A stretch of DNA of 54,171 nucleotides from Bacteroidales bacterium (GTDB taxonomy: Bacteria > Bacteroidota > Bacteroidia > Bacteroidales > UBA932). The notes below the pieces were generated by a model. It made no database searches. It had not been told where the DNA came from and saw only the letters and a program-made list of their open reading frames with translations. Every line of letters starts with the position of its first letter. Position 1 is the first letter of the stretch. The stretch is taken from contig JAFUZO010000011.1 in assembly GCA_017476575.1 (NCBI GenBank), positions 1 to 54,171 of the forward strand, in the 5' to 3' direction. The position numbers were made by a program, and so were the translations under genes. Positions 1 to 8,889 of the stretch are shown piece after piece.

Positions 1-490
1 GTCCTCCCTCCCGGATCTTGTAAAGTCCGCTGGTACTTCCGAAATACAGGTCGCCGTTTTCCCGGTCCGCGCAGAGGGCACGGATCTCCTCGGAGGGGTC
101 ATATCCCGCCTTCCCGGACACATAGAACCGGGAGAAACGCCGGGTGATACCGTCGAAGCGGTTCAGCCCGTTCATCGTCCCGACCCAGATGCCGCCTTGG
201 CGGTCTTCGGCGATACAGTTGACAATGTTGTCGCTCAAGGACGTTCCGTCCTCCGGGTCGGCCGTGAACACATCGAAGGCCCTGCCGTCATACCGGTTGA
301 GACCGCAGCGGGTCCCGAACCACATATATCCCTGGCTGTCCCTGAGGATGGAGATGACGGACAGCTGCGAAAGTCCGTCATCCATGGAGAGATGTTCGAA
401 ATGCGTGCCTTCCTGTCCTTCTGCACGGACGGAAGCGACAGTGCAGAAAAGGGAGAGGGCGGTGGACGCCATCTTTCTCCAAGGGAACAT
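1..490 (-). CDS. Two-component regulator propeller protein, N-terminal part (cut by window edge)
   Basis: The reading frame runs from ATG at 490 off the left edge, so only about 163 residues are visible. A signal-peptide-like start (MFPWRKMASTALSLFCTVAS) is followed by blades of the two-component regulator propeller type: YMWFGTRCGLNRYDG, then GGIWVGTMNGLNRFDG, then DLYFGSTSGLYK. The repeated WxGT..GLNRYDG pattern is typical of periplasmic sensor domains of Bacteroidetes hybrid two-component systems, which detect glycan fragments and activate nearby utilisation genes. Whether kinase, receiver and AraC domains follow cannot be seen. The ATG lies 3 nt after the stop of the upstream phosphatase gene, with GGAAGGAAA about 12 nt upstream, so translation is probably coupled. 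An in-frame ATG at 472 is an alternative. Confidence 0.85.
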   Translation of the reverse strand, partial: MFPWRKMASTALSLFCTVASVRAEGQEGTHFEHLSMDDGLSQLSVISILRDSQGYMWFGTRCGLNRYDGRAFDVFTADPEDGTSLSDNIVNCIAEDRQGGIWVGTMNGLNRFDGITRRFSRFYVSGKAGYDPSEEIRALCADRENGDLYFGSTSGLYKIREGG

Positions 491-493
491 GGG

Positions 494-1777
494 TCAATCG
501 TATTTTCCTTCCAGGTACGTACGGAGCCGGTCCCAACGGTAGTAGGGGCCGATATCTGTGTCCAGGGACGGGATGCAGGTCTCCCGTTCGTTGTGCAGGA
601 GTTTCACCAGGACGGTATCGGAGCCGGGATGCCGGTAGAAGATCATCTGGAGGTTGGCGGCCATAGGCATCATCTCGCCGGCGCACCAGTACCGGTCCGC
701 TTCCTGCTGTGTCGTGCGGACATCCATCCCTTCCGTGCCGATAAGCGACAGCAGCGGAAGGAGGGCGTAATCGTGCGAGAAGCGCAGGTCGGCAGCCCTG
801 CGGGAGGCAGGGGCCAAGGCCGCGTCGGCCCGGGTCACGATATCCCTGAGCAGGTCGTCCGCGCTCCGGATCCTCCGGTCTCCATATTCGACGGAGTTGC
901 ACATCAAGGTATACAGGCGGTTGCTGGCTGCCCGGGAGAGGGTATACAGCTCGTCGAACGTGAGCAGGTCGCTGGTCCGGAGGTGTCCGAGGTCGAGGCA
1001 TTCTTCATAATTGCACAGGCTGTAGATGTCCGAGATGATGTTGCCTGCCTTGCAGCATATCTTGGCGGTCTCGACATCGGTGAACAGGACGCGCAGGATA
1101 CGGTCGCGGTCGATGCCTTCCCGCCGCATGGCGGAGACGGCGGGGTCGATGGCTCTCCGGATCTCTTCGTTCAGTTCAGGAGTCGCCTTCATGATGTATT
1201 TCATGTAACGCGGACCGGTCCGGATATCGAAATGCAGGAGAGGATCCATTCCCTTGAGAGATTCGACGAAACAGGCCATGCTGATGAGGCAGCGCTCCGA
1301 TTGGGAGGAGGCGGCGAAGACCTCTTTCCGGCCTTCATTCCCGAAGACGGCGGGGAAGCGGGAGAACATCCGGGCTGCGATTTCCCGGTGTTCCCGGGCT
1401 CCGCGTTCCGACAGCATGCCGTACATTTCGTCCGAGAGCTGCCTGTGGCGGTAGACATGGGCAAGCAGGGTGTCTCCGGCGGCCGTCAGGAGGTCGAGTT
1501 CTTCCGCCTCTTCCAGGATCCGGAGGAGCCGCTCGTGATTGCCGGAGCCGGTGTTCCGCCGGGACCCATGCCTTCCGATATGGCTGATATAGAAGGGTTC
1601 ATATCCTTCCGGGGCCGGGGTGTCGGCTGTGGCTTTGAAAACGTAGACATGGTGGTTTCCGAAGAAAAGGCCGGGTTCGGCCTGGAATTTCTCCGCCGAG
1701 AACTGGGCGGAAGCCGGAAGGCTGCCTGCGAGGGCCGCCATCACCGACAAAAGGAGTCTGTGGGTTGCTTTCATCAT
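494..1777 (-). CDS. Histidine-type (acid) phosphatase, secreted
   Basis: A signal peptide (MMKATHRLLLSVMAALAG...ASAQ) precedes a histidine acid phosphatase fold. The catalytic RHGxR motif is present as ISHIGRHGSRRNTG about 75 residues in, and the distal acid motif as FSHDYALLP near residue 310. About 427 residues fits the family. Members hydrolyse phosphomonoesters, including inositol phosphates (MINPP/phytase-like), through a phosphohistidine intermediate; which substrate is used here is not determinable. The frame is open upstream to 1819, but that extension (VNCKKSLYLPHP) spoils the signal peptide and overlaps the previous gene, so ATG 1777 or 1774 is preferred. It lies 35 nt after the heparinase-like gene and 3 nt before the propeller sensor, probably one operon. 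Confidence 0.87.
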   Translation of the reverse strand: MMKATHRLLLSVMAALAGSLPASAQFSAEKFQAEPGLFFGNHHVYVFKATADTPAPEGYEPFYISHIGRHGSRRNTGSGNHERLLRILEEAEELDLLTAAGDTLLAHVYRHRQLSDEMYGMLSERGAREHREIAARMFSRFPAVFGNEGRKEVFAASSQSERCLISMACFVESLKGMDPLLHFDIRTGPRYMKYIMKATPELNEEIRRAIDPAVSAMRREGIDRDRILRVLFTDVETAKICCKAGNIISDIYSLCNYEECLDLGHLRTSDLLTFDELYTLSRAASNRLYTLMCNSVEYGDRRIRSADDLLRDIVTRADAALAPASRRAADLRFSHDYALLPLLSLIGTEGMDVRTTQQEADRYWCAGEMMPMAANLQMIFYRHPGSDTVLVKLLHNERETCIPSLDTDIGPYYRWDRLRTYLEGKYD

Positions 1778-1812
1778 GATAGGGTGGGGTAAATATAATG
1801 ATTTTTTGCAGT

Positions 1813-3711
1813 TTACCAATCTGCCAGCGGTTTCTCGGCAGGGAAGGGACCTTCCAGGCGGCCGGACGGGATGAGCCGGACAGAAAAAGACCTTTTTCCT
1901 TCTGCTGCCAGCCAGGTCTGGAAACCGACCATCACGGTACCGGGATTCGGTGCGTCGAAATCATTTTCCGGTGCTGTGGACCACGTTTCCAACCGGATAT
2001 CGTCGCCTTCTGCCTCGAGATACATTTCCTGCCCTTCCTGCCGCAGTACGGCGGTGCGCTCCCCCGTGATCTCCACTTCAGCAGGGGTCAGCATCGCCCA
2101 GCGCAGCGGCATCCCGGTTCCGGCGGCGGTGATTTCATCCCTGACCAGGACATAGTTCCCGTCGATGATGGCTACTCCGCGCTGATAACTCCCGACAAGC
2201 CCTCCCTGGATGTCCGTCAGGTCGGAGACAGCAAAAGAAAAGTCCTCCTTGTCTCCATGGCGGCTGATCTGTGCCATAGCATCTACGCGCTGCCTTTCGT
2301 TGTTGAAAATCATCAGGTTATGTGAATACATCCCCGTTCTGAACGGAATCCACCGGTCGGAATCCTGGGACCGGTCGCTCAGGTTGAGCCCGAACTTTTC
2401 CAGGGAATGGTAGTCTTGGTTGCCGAGATCGGTCGCCCATTGGTATGGCCCGCGGTACATCACGAAGGAGCCGATGTCCATATGGGCATGTCCGCTCCGG
2501 CAGGAGCCGGCTTTGAGTCCTACGAAAATCTCGTTTTCGCCGCCCCAGTGGTTCCTGAGGAGGGCTACCGGGGTCTCTCCCTGGCCTATGAAACTGGTCT
2601 GGGCAGGCGGAACCGCGTCCCGGAGACATCCTTTTTCCGCCCAGAGCATGATGCAAGGCAGGTAGCGCGACGTATAGACCTTGCTCTCCTTGCCGACCGA
2701 CTTCAGGTATTCCACTTTACCGGCTTCCCCGTACAGGAGGGAGGCGTCGCCGGTCCGGGAGGCGAACCAGAACATCGGCAGGCAGAGGCTGTTCTCCTGG
2801 GCATTGCAGTCGGAATAGGCGTAGCAGCCGAAACGCTGGCTCGTCATGTGGCAGATATACTGTGCCGAACGCATGAAAGCGGCATTGCCTGCCAGGTTGC
2901 AAGTGGCGGACGTAGCGCTTTCCAGGGCTTCGGAGAGCATGACGAGGAAACCGGTCCCATAATTCCAGTACATCAGTCCTTCCGGGTAGTTCCCGTCGGG
3001 GGCATAGGACGGCAGAGAATAGGTCTGCGTGGAAGTGACGGCCCGCCGGATGATGCTCCGGGAGAGTGCCGGATTCCTTTCGAAAGTGGCGATGGCGCCG
3101 AGGGCCATTCCCATGTTGCAGACAGCGTTCCAGTTGCTCCGGCGGTCTCTCCAGTTCCGGTTGAATGCCCCGGCCTTGCCCCGTCGCATCGAGGGACGCA
3201 GCCCTTTCTCGAGGATGGCTTGTTCAGCCAGGGCCCTGCATTCCTTGTCCAGGGCATCGTAGCACCAGTCATATCCGATGGCGACGGCCGCTGTCATCTC
3301 TGCGACGTCGAGGAAATGGGGCGGATTCCAGTCGCTGAAAGAACAGACATTCCGGATCAACTGTCCGACACGTTCGGCATATCTTTCATCCCCGGTCATA
3401 CGGTAGCTGTAAGAAAGGAAGAAGATTTGCTTGAAGGCGCTCCGGGAGATGCTGAGAAGTCTTTTCCCGATCTGTCTCCGTTCAAGCGGCGGCATGGAGA
3501 GGAAGGCGTCGCTGCGTTCCAGGATCGCGTGGTGGACATCGGCAAGGAAAGCATCCTCCCGGACCTTTTCCAAAATGTCCGCCTCTTCTCCGGGATGGAG
3601 GAAGATGCGTGGATGGGCGGGCGTGACCGTAATCCGGCCGGCACGGGCTGGAAACGCTGTCAGGAAGCATAGCAGGAGGCCCGGCAGGATGGGCAGCAAT
3701 CTTTTTTTCAT
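1813..3711 (-). CDS. Heparinase II/III family protein (putative polysaccharide lyase)
   Basis: Probable secreted or periplasmic polysaccharide lyase of about 632 residues. The start at 3711 gives a good signal peptide (MKKRLLPILPGLLLCFLTAF..ARAG). The N-terminal alpha/alpha toroid carries motifs familiar from heparinase II (PL21-like) enzymes: HFLDVAEMTAAVAIGYDW and NWNAVCNMGMALG. The C-terminal beta-sheet half carries GHAHMDIGSFVMYRGPYQWA, whose His residues are typical of the catalytic or metal site. Such enzymes cleave uronic-acid-containing glycans by beta-elimination; the actual glycan is not deducible. It heads the minus-strand group with a histidine phosphatase and a propeller sensor, consistent with a small glycan-utilisation locus. 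The frame extends to 3732, but MYQNRPP before the signal peptide is less likely. Confidence 0.85.
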   Translation of the reverse strand: MKKRLLPILPGLLLCFLTAFPARAGRITVTPAHPRIFLHPGEEADILEKVREDAFLADVHHAILERSDAFLSMPPLERRQIGKRLLSISRSAFKQIFFLSYSYRMTGDERYAERVGQLIRNVCSFSDWNPPHFLDVAEMTAAVAIGYDWCYDALDKECRALAEQAILEKGLRPSMRRGKAGAFNRNWRDRRSNWNAVCNMGMALGAIATFERNPALSRSIIRRAVTSTQTYSLPSYAPDGNYPEGLMYWNYGTGFLVMLSEALESATSATCNLAGNAAFMRSAQYICHMTSQRFGCYAYSDCNAQENSLCLPMFWFASRTGDASLLYGEAGKVEYLKSVGKESKVYTSRYLPCIMLWAEKGCLRDAVPPAQTSFIGQGETPVALLRNHWGGENEIFVGLKAGSCRSGHAHMDIGSFVMYRGPYQWATDLGNQDYHSLEKFGLNLSDRSQDSDRWIPFRTGMYSHNLMIFNNERQRVDAMAQISRHGDKEDFSFAVSDLTDIQGGLVGSYQRGVAIIDGNYVLVRDEITAAGTGMPLRWAMLTPAEVEITGERTAVLRQEGQEMYLEAEGDDIRLETWSTAPENDFDAPNPGTVMVGFQTWLAAEGKRSFSVRLIPSGRLEGPFPAEKPLADW

Positions 3712-3844
3712 GGGTGGTCTGTTTTGATACAAAGAAAAGACTTTGCCGGCATCTTCCGGCGTCCCGGGGCCTGGCGGCGGTCGGATTGAGTATCCCGGAA
3801 AAGAAATTGAGACGCAGGGGAAAAGAGGGTTGACGGGGCTTTCG

Positions 3845-3852
3845 TACCTTTG
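3845..3852 (+). promoter_or_regulatory. -7 promoter element upstream of the TonB-dependent receptor
   Basis: TACCTTTG matches the Bacteroidetes -7 consensus TAnnTTTG, 25 nt before the ATG at 3878. No well-spaced -33 TTTG is visible; the nearest TTGA, at 3830, is too close. Confidence 0.55.
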
Positions 3853-3877
3853 TCTCGAACACTAAAACGAAAGAGAA

Positions 3878-6817
3878 ATGAAAAAATTGTTGATCTGTCT
3901 GTTGTTCTTGTCCAGCGCTGCCTTTGCTCTCGCCCAGAATGCCACCGTCACCGGAACCATCGTCGATGCCGTTTCGGATGATTTCCTGGCCGGTGCGACG
4001 GTCGTCATCAAAGGCACATCCAAAGGCACCAGCGCGGATGCGAACGGACATTATACCCTTTCGGTGCCCGCGGGCCGGCATACGGTCCAGTTTATCTTCC
4101 TCGGTTATGAAACCCGTGAATTCGACATCCGGCCGGCCGCCGGGTCCGTCGAAGTCCTGCAGGTGCGTCTCGTTCCCGAATATTCATCTCTGGAAGGAGT
4201 CGTCGTGCAGGCGCAGGCAAGGGGGCAGCAAGCCGCCATCAACAGCCAGATCCGTGCGTCGGGAATCATGAATGCCGTCTCCGCAGAAAAGCTGGGCGAA
4301 CTCCCCGACGTGAATGTGGCCGACGCCATCGGCCGCCTTCCCGGCCTGATGGTCAGCCGGGATGGAGGTGAGGGACAGAAAATCATCATCCGCGGCCTCG
4401 AGCCTAAATACAATACGGTGGCCATCAACGGCATGAACACGCCTTCCACCAGTGATACCGACCGCAGTACGGACTTGAACATGATCTCTCCGGACATGAT
4501 CGCCGGTGCGGAGGTCCTGAAAGCCAATACGGCGGACAAGGATGCGGATGGATTGGGCGGAACGGTCAACCTGGTCATCCGGGATGCACCATATGGTCCC
4601 CGTCTCTTCCTCTCCGGAGAGACAGGCTACCATTCCCAGATCGGCGGTATCGGCCGCTACAAGGGAGGGGTTACGGCCAGCAACCGTTTCTTTGGCGACC
4701 GGTTGGGCTTGATTTTCTCCTCGGCCCTCGACCGTACCGACCGGAGCAACGATACCTTCAGCGCTTCCTATCTTGTCAACGGAACCATGAAGACGGAAGG
4801 CTATGACTATACGCGGCCCTGGCTCACGACCACGCAGATCCAGTCCAACCAGGAGATCCGCACCCGCTTCAATTTCAACCTGAATGCGGACTGGGACCTG
4901 GGAGAAACAGGCAAGATCCGGTTTTCCAATATCATGAGCCGGATGGAGCGGGACCGGACCGTGCGGGCCAAGCGTTACAATTTCAGCGGTTCCCGGCTGC
5001 GTTATGCGCAACGGGACCTTCAGTCGCATACCACCAATCTTTCCAACATCCTCCAGGCCGGACTCAATGTGCTTTCCTCCCGCCTCGATATCGGGGCGGG
5101 ACACAGCAGTTCCTGGATGCGCAAGCCTTGGAGCAATGAACTGGAGTTCCGCCTCAATACGCCTTTCACTGCGGATATCTCGTTCCTGGAGGACCTGCTG
5201 CCATATGATGCCGTCTCTCCTGAATATGTCTCAGAGGACGATCTCGGGCAGTATTATCTCTACAATGGACGTTTTGAAGCCCAGCGGACCCATGAACGCG
5301 AACTTTCCGCATGGCTGGATTGGACGACTCCATACCGTATCGGCGACGTTGCCTCGGGCTCTGTCAAATTCGGCGGGAAATACCGTCAGAAGGACCGTTC
5401 CAACCAGTCGGACGCCTTTTTCCGGCGCTTCGATCTTTCCAGCGGCTATGAAAGCGTCTTCGAGCGGATGCCGGACCTGACGCATTCGGAATATCGGGAC
5501 GGGACGCAGATCGGTATCGCGGATTTCCTCGACGGCGGCTATGTCGACAAGGGGGACTTCCTCCGGGGCAGATATCCCAACTGCAACTTCAATTTCGCGC
5601 TGGACAATGCAATGATGCGTCGGTTCTACGAGACCAACCGTGACCTCTATTACCGCCTCCTTTCCGAGACCGTCGAGAACGATTATTCCGGTCACGAGGA
5701 GATTTATGCCGGCTACGTCATGACTGAACTGGAAATCGGCGACCATCTGGTCTTCACCCCCGGGCTGCGTTATGACTATTCACGTCTGCGGTATTCCGCA
5801 TACAGCGGGGCGAATGTAGATGATGACGATTCGCTGGAACAGCATTTCGAATACGAGGAGACGACCGATACCGGACGTTTCGGATATCTGTTGCCGCAGG
5901 TTCACCTGCGCATCAAGCCGACATCCTGGATGGACCTGCGCCTGGCCTATACCCATACGCTTTCCCGACCGGACTACAACCTCCTTGCCCCGCGGACCAT
6001 TGTCAAGCCGACCCACAACACGATCGACTGGAGCCGCACGGATATCAAACCCGCCTTGTCGAAGAATTACGATGCCACGCTTTCCTTCTATCCCGCCCGT
6101 TGGGGACTTTTCACTGTCAGCGGCTTCTACAAGCATATCGACCATTTCATCTATACCCGGACCGCAGTGGTGCTGGAAGACACCGAGACGGATCCGTCGA
6201 ACTTCGGACTTTCCGACAGCTACGCAGGTGCCGTCATCACCTATCCGGTCAACAATCCCACCCGGGCGATGGTCATGGGGCTGGAATTCGATGCGCAAGT
6301 GCAGTTCTCTGCCCTTGACAATTTCCTGCGTGGATTCGTCCTGAATGCGAATTTTACGGTGATGGATTCCGAGATGGCCTACAACACGACCCGCATCGCC
6401 CGGGTCGCGAATCCCGATTTCGGATTTGTTGCCGGCGTCTCTCCGTTCCTGCAGGTCAACCGGGATGTGGCCTATGTGGACCGCCTGCTGAGTCAGCCGA
6501 CCTACCTTTTCAACCTGTCCGTCGGCTATGACTATAAACGTTTCTCCTGCCGTGTCTCCTGCAACTATCAGGACGGGGTCCTCGTGACGGCGCAGCAGCG
6601 TGCCGATGCCGCCGACAAGGAACTTTCCGATCCTTTCGTCAAGTGGGATGCCCAGGCCCGGTACAAGCTGGGTAAGAACCTGGCCTTCTATGTGTCCTGG
6701 TCGAATATCAACCGTGCCGTGGATGGAAAGACCCGTTATGTCACCGGGTACCCGATGCGGACGGAATATTACGGCTCGACCGCCTATCTGGGAATCAGAT
6801 ACGATATTATCAGGTAA
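3878..6817 (+). CDS. TonB-dependent outer-membrane receptor
   Basis: Outer-membrane active transporter energised by TonB. The 979-residue product has a signal peptide (MKKLLICLLFLSSAAFALAQ), a carboxypeptidase-regulatory-like domain at about 22-105 (VTGTIVDAVSDDFLAGATVV), a plug domain at about 125-240 (EKLGELPDVNVADAIGRLPG, then IIIRGLEPKYNTVAINGM and DADGLGGTVNLVI), and a 22-strand-type barrel ending in aromatic YLGIRYDIIR. The plug style resembles the TIGR01782 (Xanthomonas/Caulobacter-type) receptors rather than classical SusC. No SusD lies beside it; a beta-helix lipoprotein follows 20 nt downstream and is probably co-transcribed. The substrate is unknown, but a glycan or glycan breakdown product is plausible given the divergent lyase gene. 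Confidence 0.92.
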   Translation: MKKLLICLLFLSSAAFALAQNATVTGTIVDAVSDDFLAGATVVIKGTSKGTSADANGHYTLSVPAGRHTVQFIFLGYETREFDIRPAAGSVEVLQVRLVPEYSSLEGVVVQAQARGQQAAINSQIRASGIMNAVSAEKLGELPDVNVADAIGRLPGLMVSRDGGEGQKIIIRGLEPKYNTVAINGMNTPSTSDTDRSTDLNMISPDMIAGAEVLKANTADKDADGLGGTVNLVIRDAPYGPRLFLSGETGYHSQIGGIGRYKGGVTASNRFFGDRLGLIFSSALDRTDRSNDTFSASYLVNGTMKTEGYDYTRPWLTTTQIQSNQEIRTRFNFNLNADWDLGETGKIRFSNIMSRMERDRTVRAKRYNFSGSRLRYAQRDLQSHTTNLSNILQAGLNVLSSRLDIGAGHSSSWMRKPWSNELEFRLNTPFTADISFLEDLLPYDAVSPEYVSEDDLGQYYLYNGRFEAQRTHERELSAWLDWTTPYRIGDVASGSVKFGGKYRQKDRSNQSDAFFRRFDLSSGYESVFERMPDLTHSEYRDGTQIGIADFLDGGYVDKGDFLRGRYPNCNFNFALDNAMMRRFYETNRDLYYRLLSETVENDYSGHEEIYAGYVMTELEIGDHLVFTPGLRYDYSRLRYSAYSGANVDDDDSLEQHFEYEETTDTGRFGYLLPQVHLRIKPTSWMDLRLAYTHTLSRPDYNLLAPRTIVKPTHNTIDWSRTDIKPALSKNYDATLSFYPARWGLFTVSGFYKHIDHFIYTRTAVVLEDTETDPSNFGLSDSYAGAVITYPVNNPTRAMVMGLEFDAQVQFSALDNFLRGFVLNANFTVMDSEMAYNTTRIARVANPDFGFVAGVSPFLQVNRDVAYVDRLLSQPTYLFNLSVGYDYKRFSCRVSCNYQDGVLVTAQQRADAADKELSDPFVKWDAQARYKLGKNLAFYVSWSNINRAVDGKTRYVTGYPMRTEYYGSTAYLGIRYDIIR

Positions 6818-6837
6818 CTTTTTTTATCTCCAACGCC

Positions 6838-8190
6838 ATGAAACAGATCATCCATTGCGGGCTCATTGCCCTGCTTGCCTTCCTCTCCGCCTGTGACCGG
6901 CTGGAACGGGTTTATCCCGATATCGAGGAAGAGACCGGGGAATTCTTCGTGTTCGAAGACGGTTCCGTCCGGGTGCCGACAGACAACGGATACTCCGCTG
7001 TCAATAATTTGAAACTCGCCGTGGACCAGTATGCCGATGCCGCCTTGACCGCTACGGAAAGCGGGCAAGAAGTACAGTCGTGCAACGTCTTCCTCCTTCC
7101 GCGCGGATCCCGCTATTATGTCGAAGGGAAATGGGTCATCAAGAAGGACGTGGTCATCCGCGCAGAGGCAGGGGAGGGGGACCTCCCGACCATCCAGGTG
7201 ATGGCCGACGAGACCGGCAGCGTGAATGCCGACATGATCCGTATCGAGGGGAATGTCGTCTTCGACGGCATCTATTTCTTCGGGCAGGACGCCATTACCG
7301 GCTCGCACCAGCAGCGGATGTTCCGCATCGACGGTGCAGACTGCCGCCTGACCCTGGAGAACTGTTTCGCCGACTACTGCCGCAATTTCTTCATCCGGCT
7401 GGATGCCCGGAATACCAAGGTGTACCTGCGCAATTCCACGTTCCGGAACATGAAATACAGCGCGACCTCCAACGGGCGGCTTATCGATACCCGCGGCAAC
7501 GGCGCAGATACGGTCTCCATCGTGAACTGCCTGGTATACAATATCCTGGGACATATCACACGCCATGACGGTTCGGTCATCAACCATCTGGAGTGGAAAA
7601 ACAATACGTTCTACAACTGCGGAACGACCATCGGGATCGAGCATCCCCGGAAGGTTGTCATCCAGGACAATATCTTCGCCGACATAGGCTGGCGGCAGGG
7701 AGCCACCTCCGCCAGGATCGACCCGGTCACCGGCGCGACGGTGTTCAACCGGATTCTGTGGGATGTCCAGGCCTCCGATGCCGTGGACCTGGAGGAAGCC
7801 GATGTCATTATCCGGAACAACAACGTGTACAGTACACCGGAGTTGGCCGCATTGTATGAGAAATACGCGGAGACGGCGGCGGAACGCACCGAACTCAGCT
7901 CCGGCGGCCGGCAGCTTCTGGAAGCGGGAAAACTCCGGTTCACGGACAATTTCTCCGAGGTGTTGGACTTCGACTATCCGGCGCCGGTGTCATACGGGTT
8001 CATCGACTTGTTCTTCTCCGCACCGGATGCCCCTGACGACACGTTCCTGGATGTGCCCTTCTTCGTCGACGAGGATGGTGTCAACGGCATCCACCCGGAC
8101 AACCTGTTCACTTTTGTCTATCCTTCTTCGTCCCGTTCAGCCACGGCATCGACAACCGGTTCCCGGATCGGCGCCGTCCTGCCCTTATAA
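6838..8190 (+). CDS. Surface lipoprotein with predicted right-handed beta-helix (DUF4957/DUF5123-like)
   Basis: A 450-residue lipoprotein: the signal peptide ends in the lipobox LSAC with Cys19. The body has repeated short beta-strand/turn units typical of a parallel beta-helix, for example VFDGIYFFGQD, RLTLENCFADYCRNFFIRLD, VYLRNSTFRNMKY and VVIQDNIFADIGW. This pattern is shared by pectate-lyase-like and DUF4957/DUF5123 proteins of Bacteroidetes polysaccharide loci, which bind or cleave acidic glycans; I cannot identify catalytic residues here. It follows the TonB-dependent receptor by 20 nt and may occupy the place SusD holds in classical systems (inference). Its TAA stop abuts the stop of the convergent glycosylase gene. 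Confidence 0.75.
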   Translation: MKQIIHCGLIALLAFLSACDRLERVYPDIEEETGEFFVFEDGSVRVPTDNGYSAVNNLKLAVDQYADAALTATESGQEVQSCNVFLLPRGSRYYVEGKWVIKKDVVIRAEAGEGDLPTIQVMADETGSVNADMIRIEGNVVFDGIYFFGQDAITGSHQQRMFRIDGADCRLTLENCFADYCRNFFIRLDARNTKVYLRNSTFRNMKYSATSNGRLIDTRGNGADTVSIVNCLVYNILGHITRHDGSVINHLEWKNNTFYNCGTTIGIEHPRKVVIQDNIFADIGWRQGATSARIDPVTGATVFNRILWDVQASDAVDLEEADVIIRNNNVYSTPELAALYEKYAETAAERTELSSGGRQLLEAGKLRFTDNFSEVLDFDYPAPVSYGFIDLFFSAPDAPDDTFLDVPFFVDEDGVNGIHPDNLFTFVYPSSSRSATASTTGSRIGAVLPL

Positions 8191-8817
8191 CCGGTTCTCT
8201 GCCATGGGTTCTTCCCGAGGACCAGCCAAGAGCATGCCGAGGGCGTGGAACAAAGAGCGATAAGCAAAGGCTTTCTTGTCCAGGGAGAGGGGATAGGCGC
8301 GGGAGGTGGAGGGGAGGCGGAAGAAGCGGAAAGTCCTTCCCGTGACGGCGATTTCCACGCTGCCGCCCATCGGGGGCTCGGGACAGCCGAAGGTCTCGCA
8401 GAGGGTATCGGTCGCCTTCTGCCCCGTGGTCACGAGTGCCCGGCAGTGCGGAATCCGGTCGAGCAGCGCCGGAAGGTCGGTGGGCGTGACCACTTCGAGG
8501 AACTTGTCCGAGGCGTTGTCCTTGAGGCGACGGACAGCCGATGCGGTGTCGAACAGGGCAATGCCCTCCCGGGCGCAGAAACACATGATGGCTTCCTTGT
8601 CGAACCGCCGTGCCCCGGGGATGATGAAATGGTCCTTGTCTCCGAAGTAGATGATGCCGACGATCCGCCAGAAGTCGTTGATGAAATTCGGGTAATAGAA
8701 ATCCATGCTCCAGCGCTTCGGCTGGGGCGGGAAACTGCCGAGGAAAAGGACCTTCGCCTCCAGTGGAAGGAAGGGCTCGAACGGATGCCGTTCTACGGGA
8801 ATCGCTTCAGGGATCAT
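8185..8817 (-). CDS. Uracil-DNA glycosylase family protein (mismatch/deoxyinosine glycosylase-like)
   Basis: Probable base-excision-repair glycosylase of about 210 residues. Visible family features are the N-terminal LPLEAKVLFLGSFPP (GxxP loop), WRIVGIIYFGDK, then a central substrate-pocket segment and the C-terminal RLPSTSRAYPLSLDKK. The last corresponds to the [HR]LPSxSxAN-type loop of this superfamily. Substrate preference (uracil, hypoxanthine or G:T mismatch) cannot be assigned. The frame is open to ATG 8838, but a -7 promoter box lies at 8822-8829, inside that extension. ATG 8817, giving MIPEAIPVE, is therefore the likely start, and the transcript would be essentially leaderless. Confidence 0.8.
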   Translation of the reverse strand: MIPEAIPVERHPFEPFLPLEAKVLFLGSFPPQPKRWSMDFYYPNFINDFWRIVGIIYFGDKDHFIIPGARRFDKEAIMCFCAREGIALFDTASAVRRLKDNASDKFLEVVTPTDLPALLDRIPHCRALVTTGQKATDTLCETFGCPEPPMGGSVEIAVTGRTFRFFRLPSTSRAYPLSLDKKAFAYRSLFHALGMLLAGPREEPMAENRL

Positions 8818-8821
8818 GGCG

Positions 8822-8829
8822 CAAAGATA
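8822..8829 (-). promoter_or_regulatory. -7 promoter element of the glycosylase gene, 4 nt from ATG
   Basis: On the minus strand TATCTTTG is followed by CGCC and then the ATG at 8817. Transcription should begin at or next to the start codon. No good -33 box is visible because a terminator hairpin sits just upstream. Confidence 0.6.
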
Positions 8830-8842
8830 CGAAATCATTCTG

Positions 8843-8876
8843 AAAAGGGGCGCAGACCTTTCCGGCTGCGCCCCTT
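8843..8876 (-). terminator. Intrinsic terminator of the susC-susD operon
   Basis: Read on the minus strand, AAGGGGCGCAG pairs with CTGCGCCCCTT around a 10-nt loop and is followed by TTTTC. It lies 14 nt after the susD stop codon. The stem is perfect over 11 bp. Confidence 0.85.
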
Positions 8877-8889
8877 GGAAGTAGAGATG

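Noticed and set aside
197..1792. Long plus-strand open frame opposite the phosphatase gene
   Set aside because: It is antisense to the histidine phosphatase, which has clear motifs and a signal peptide; the plus-strand product has no recognisable domain. GC-rich DNA produces such frames throughout this window.
2407..3672. Long plus-strand open frame opposite the heparinase-like gene
   Set aside because: Antisense shadow without family features; the minus-strand lyase explains the region.
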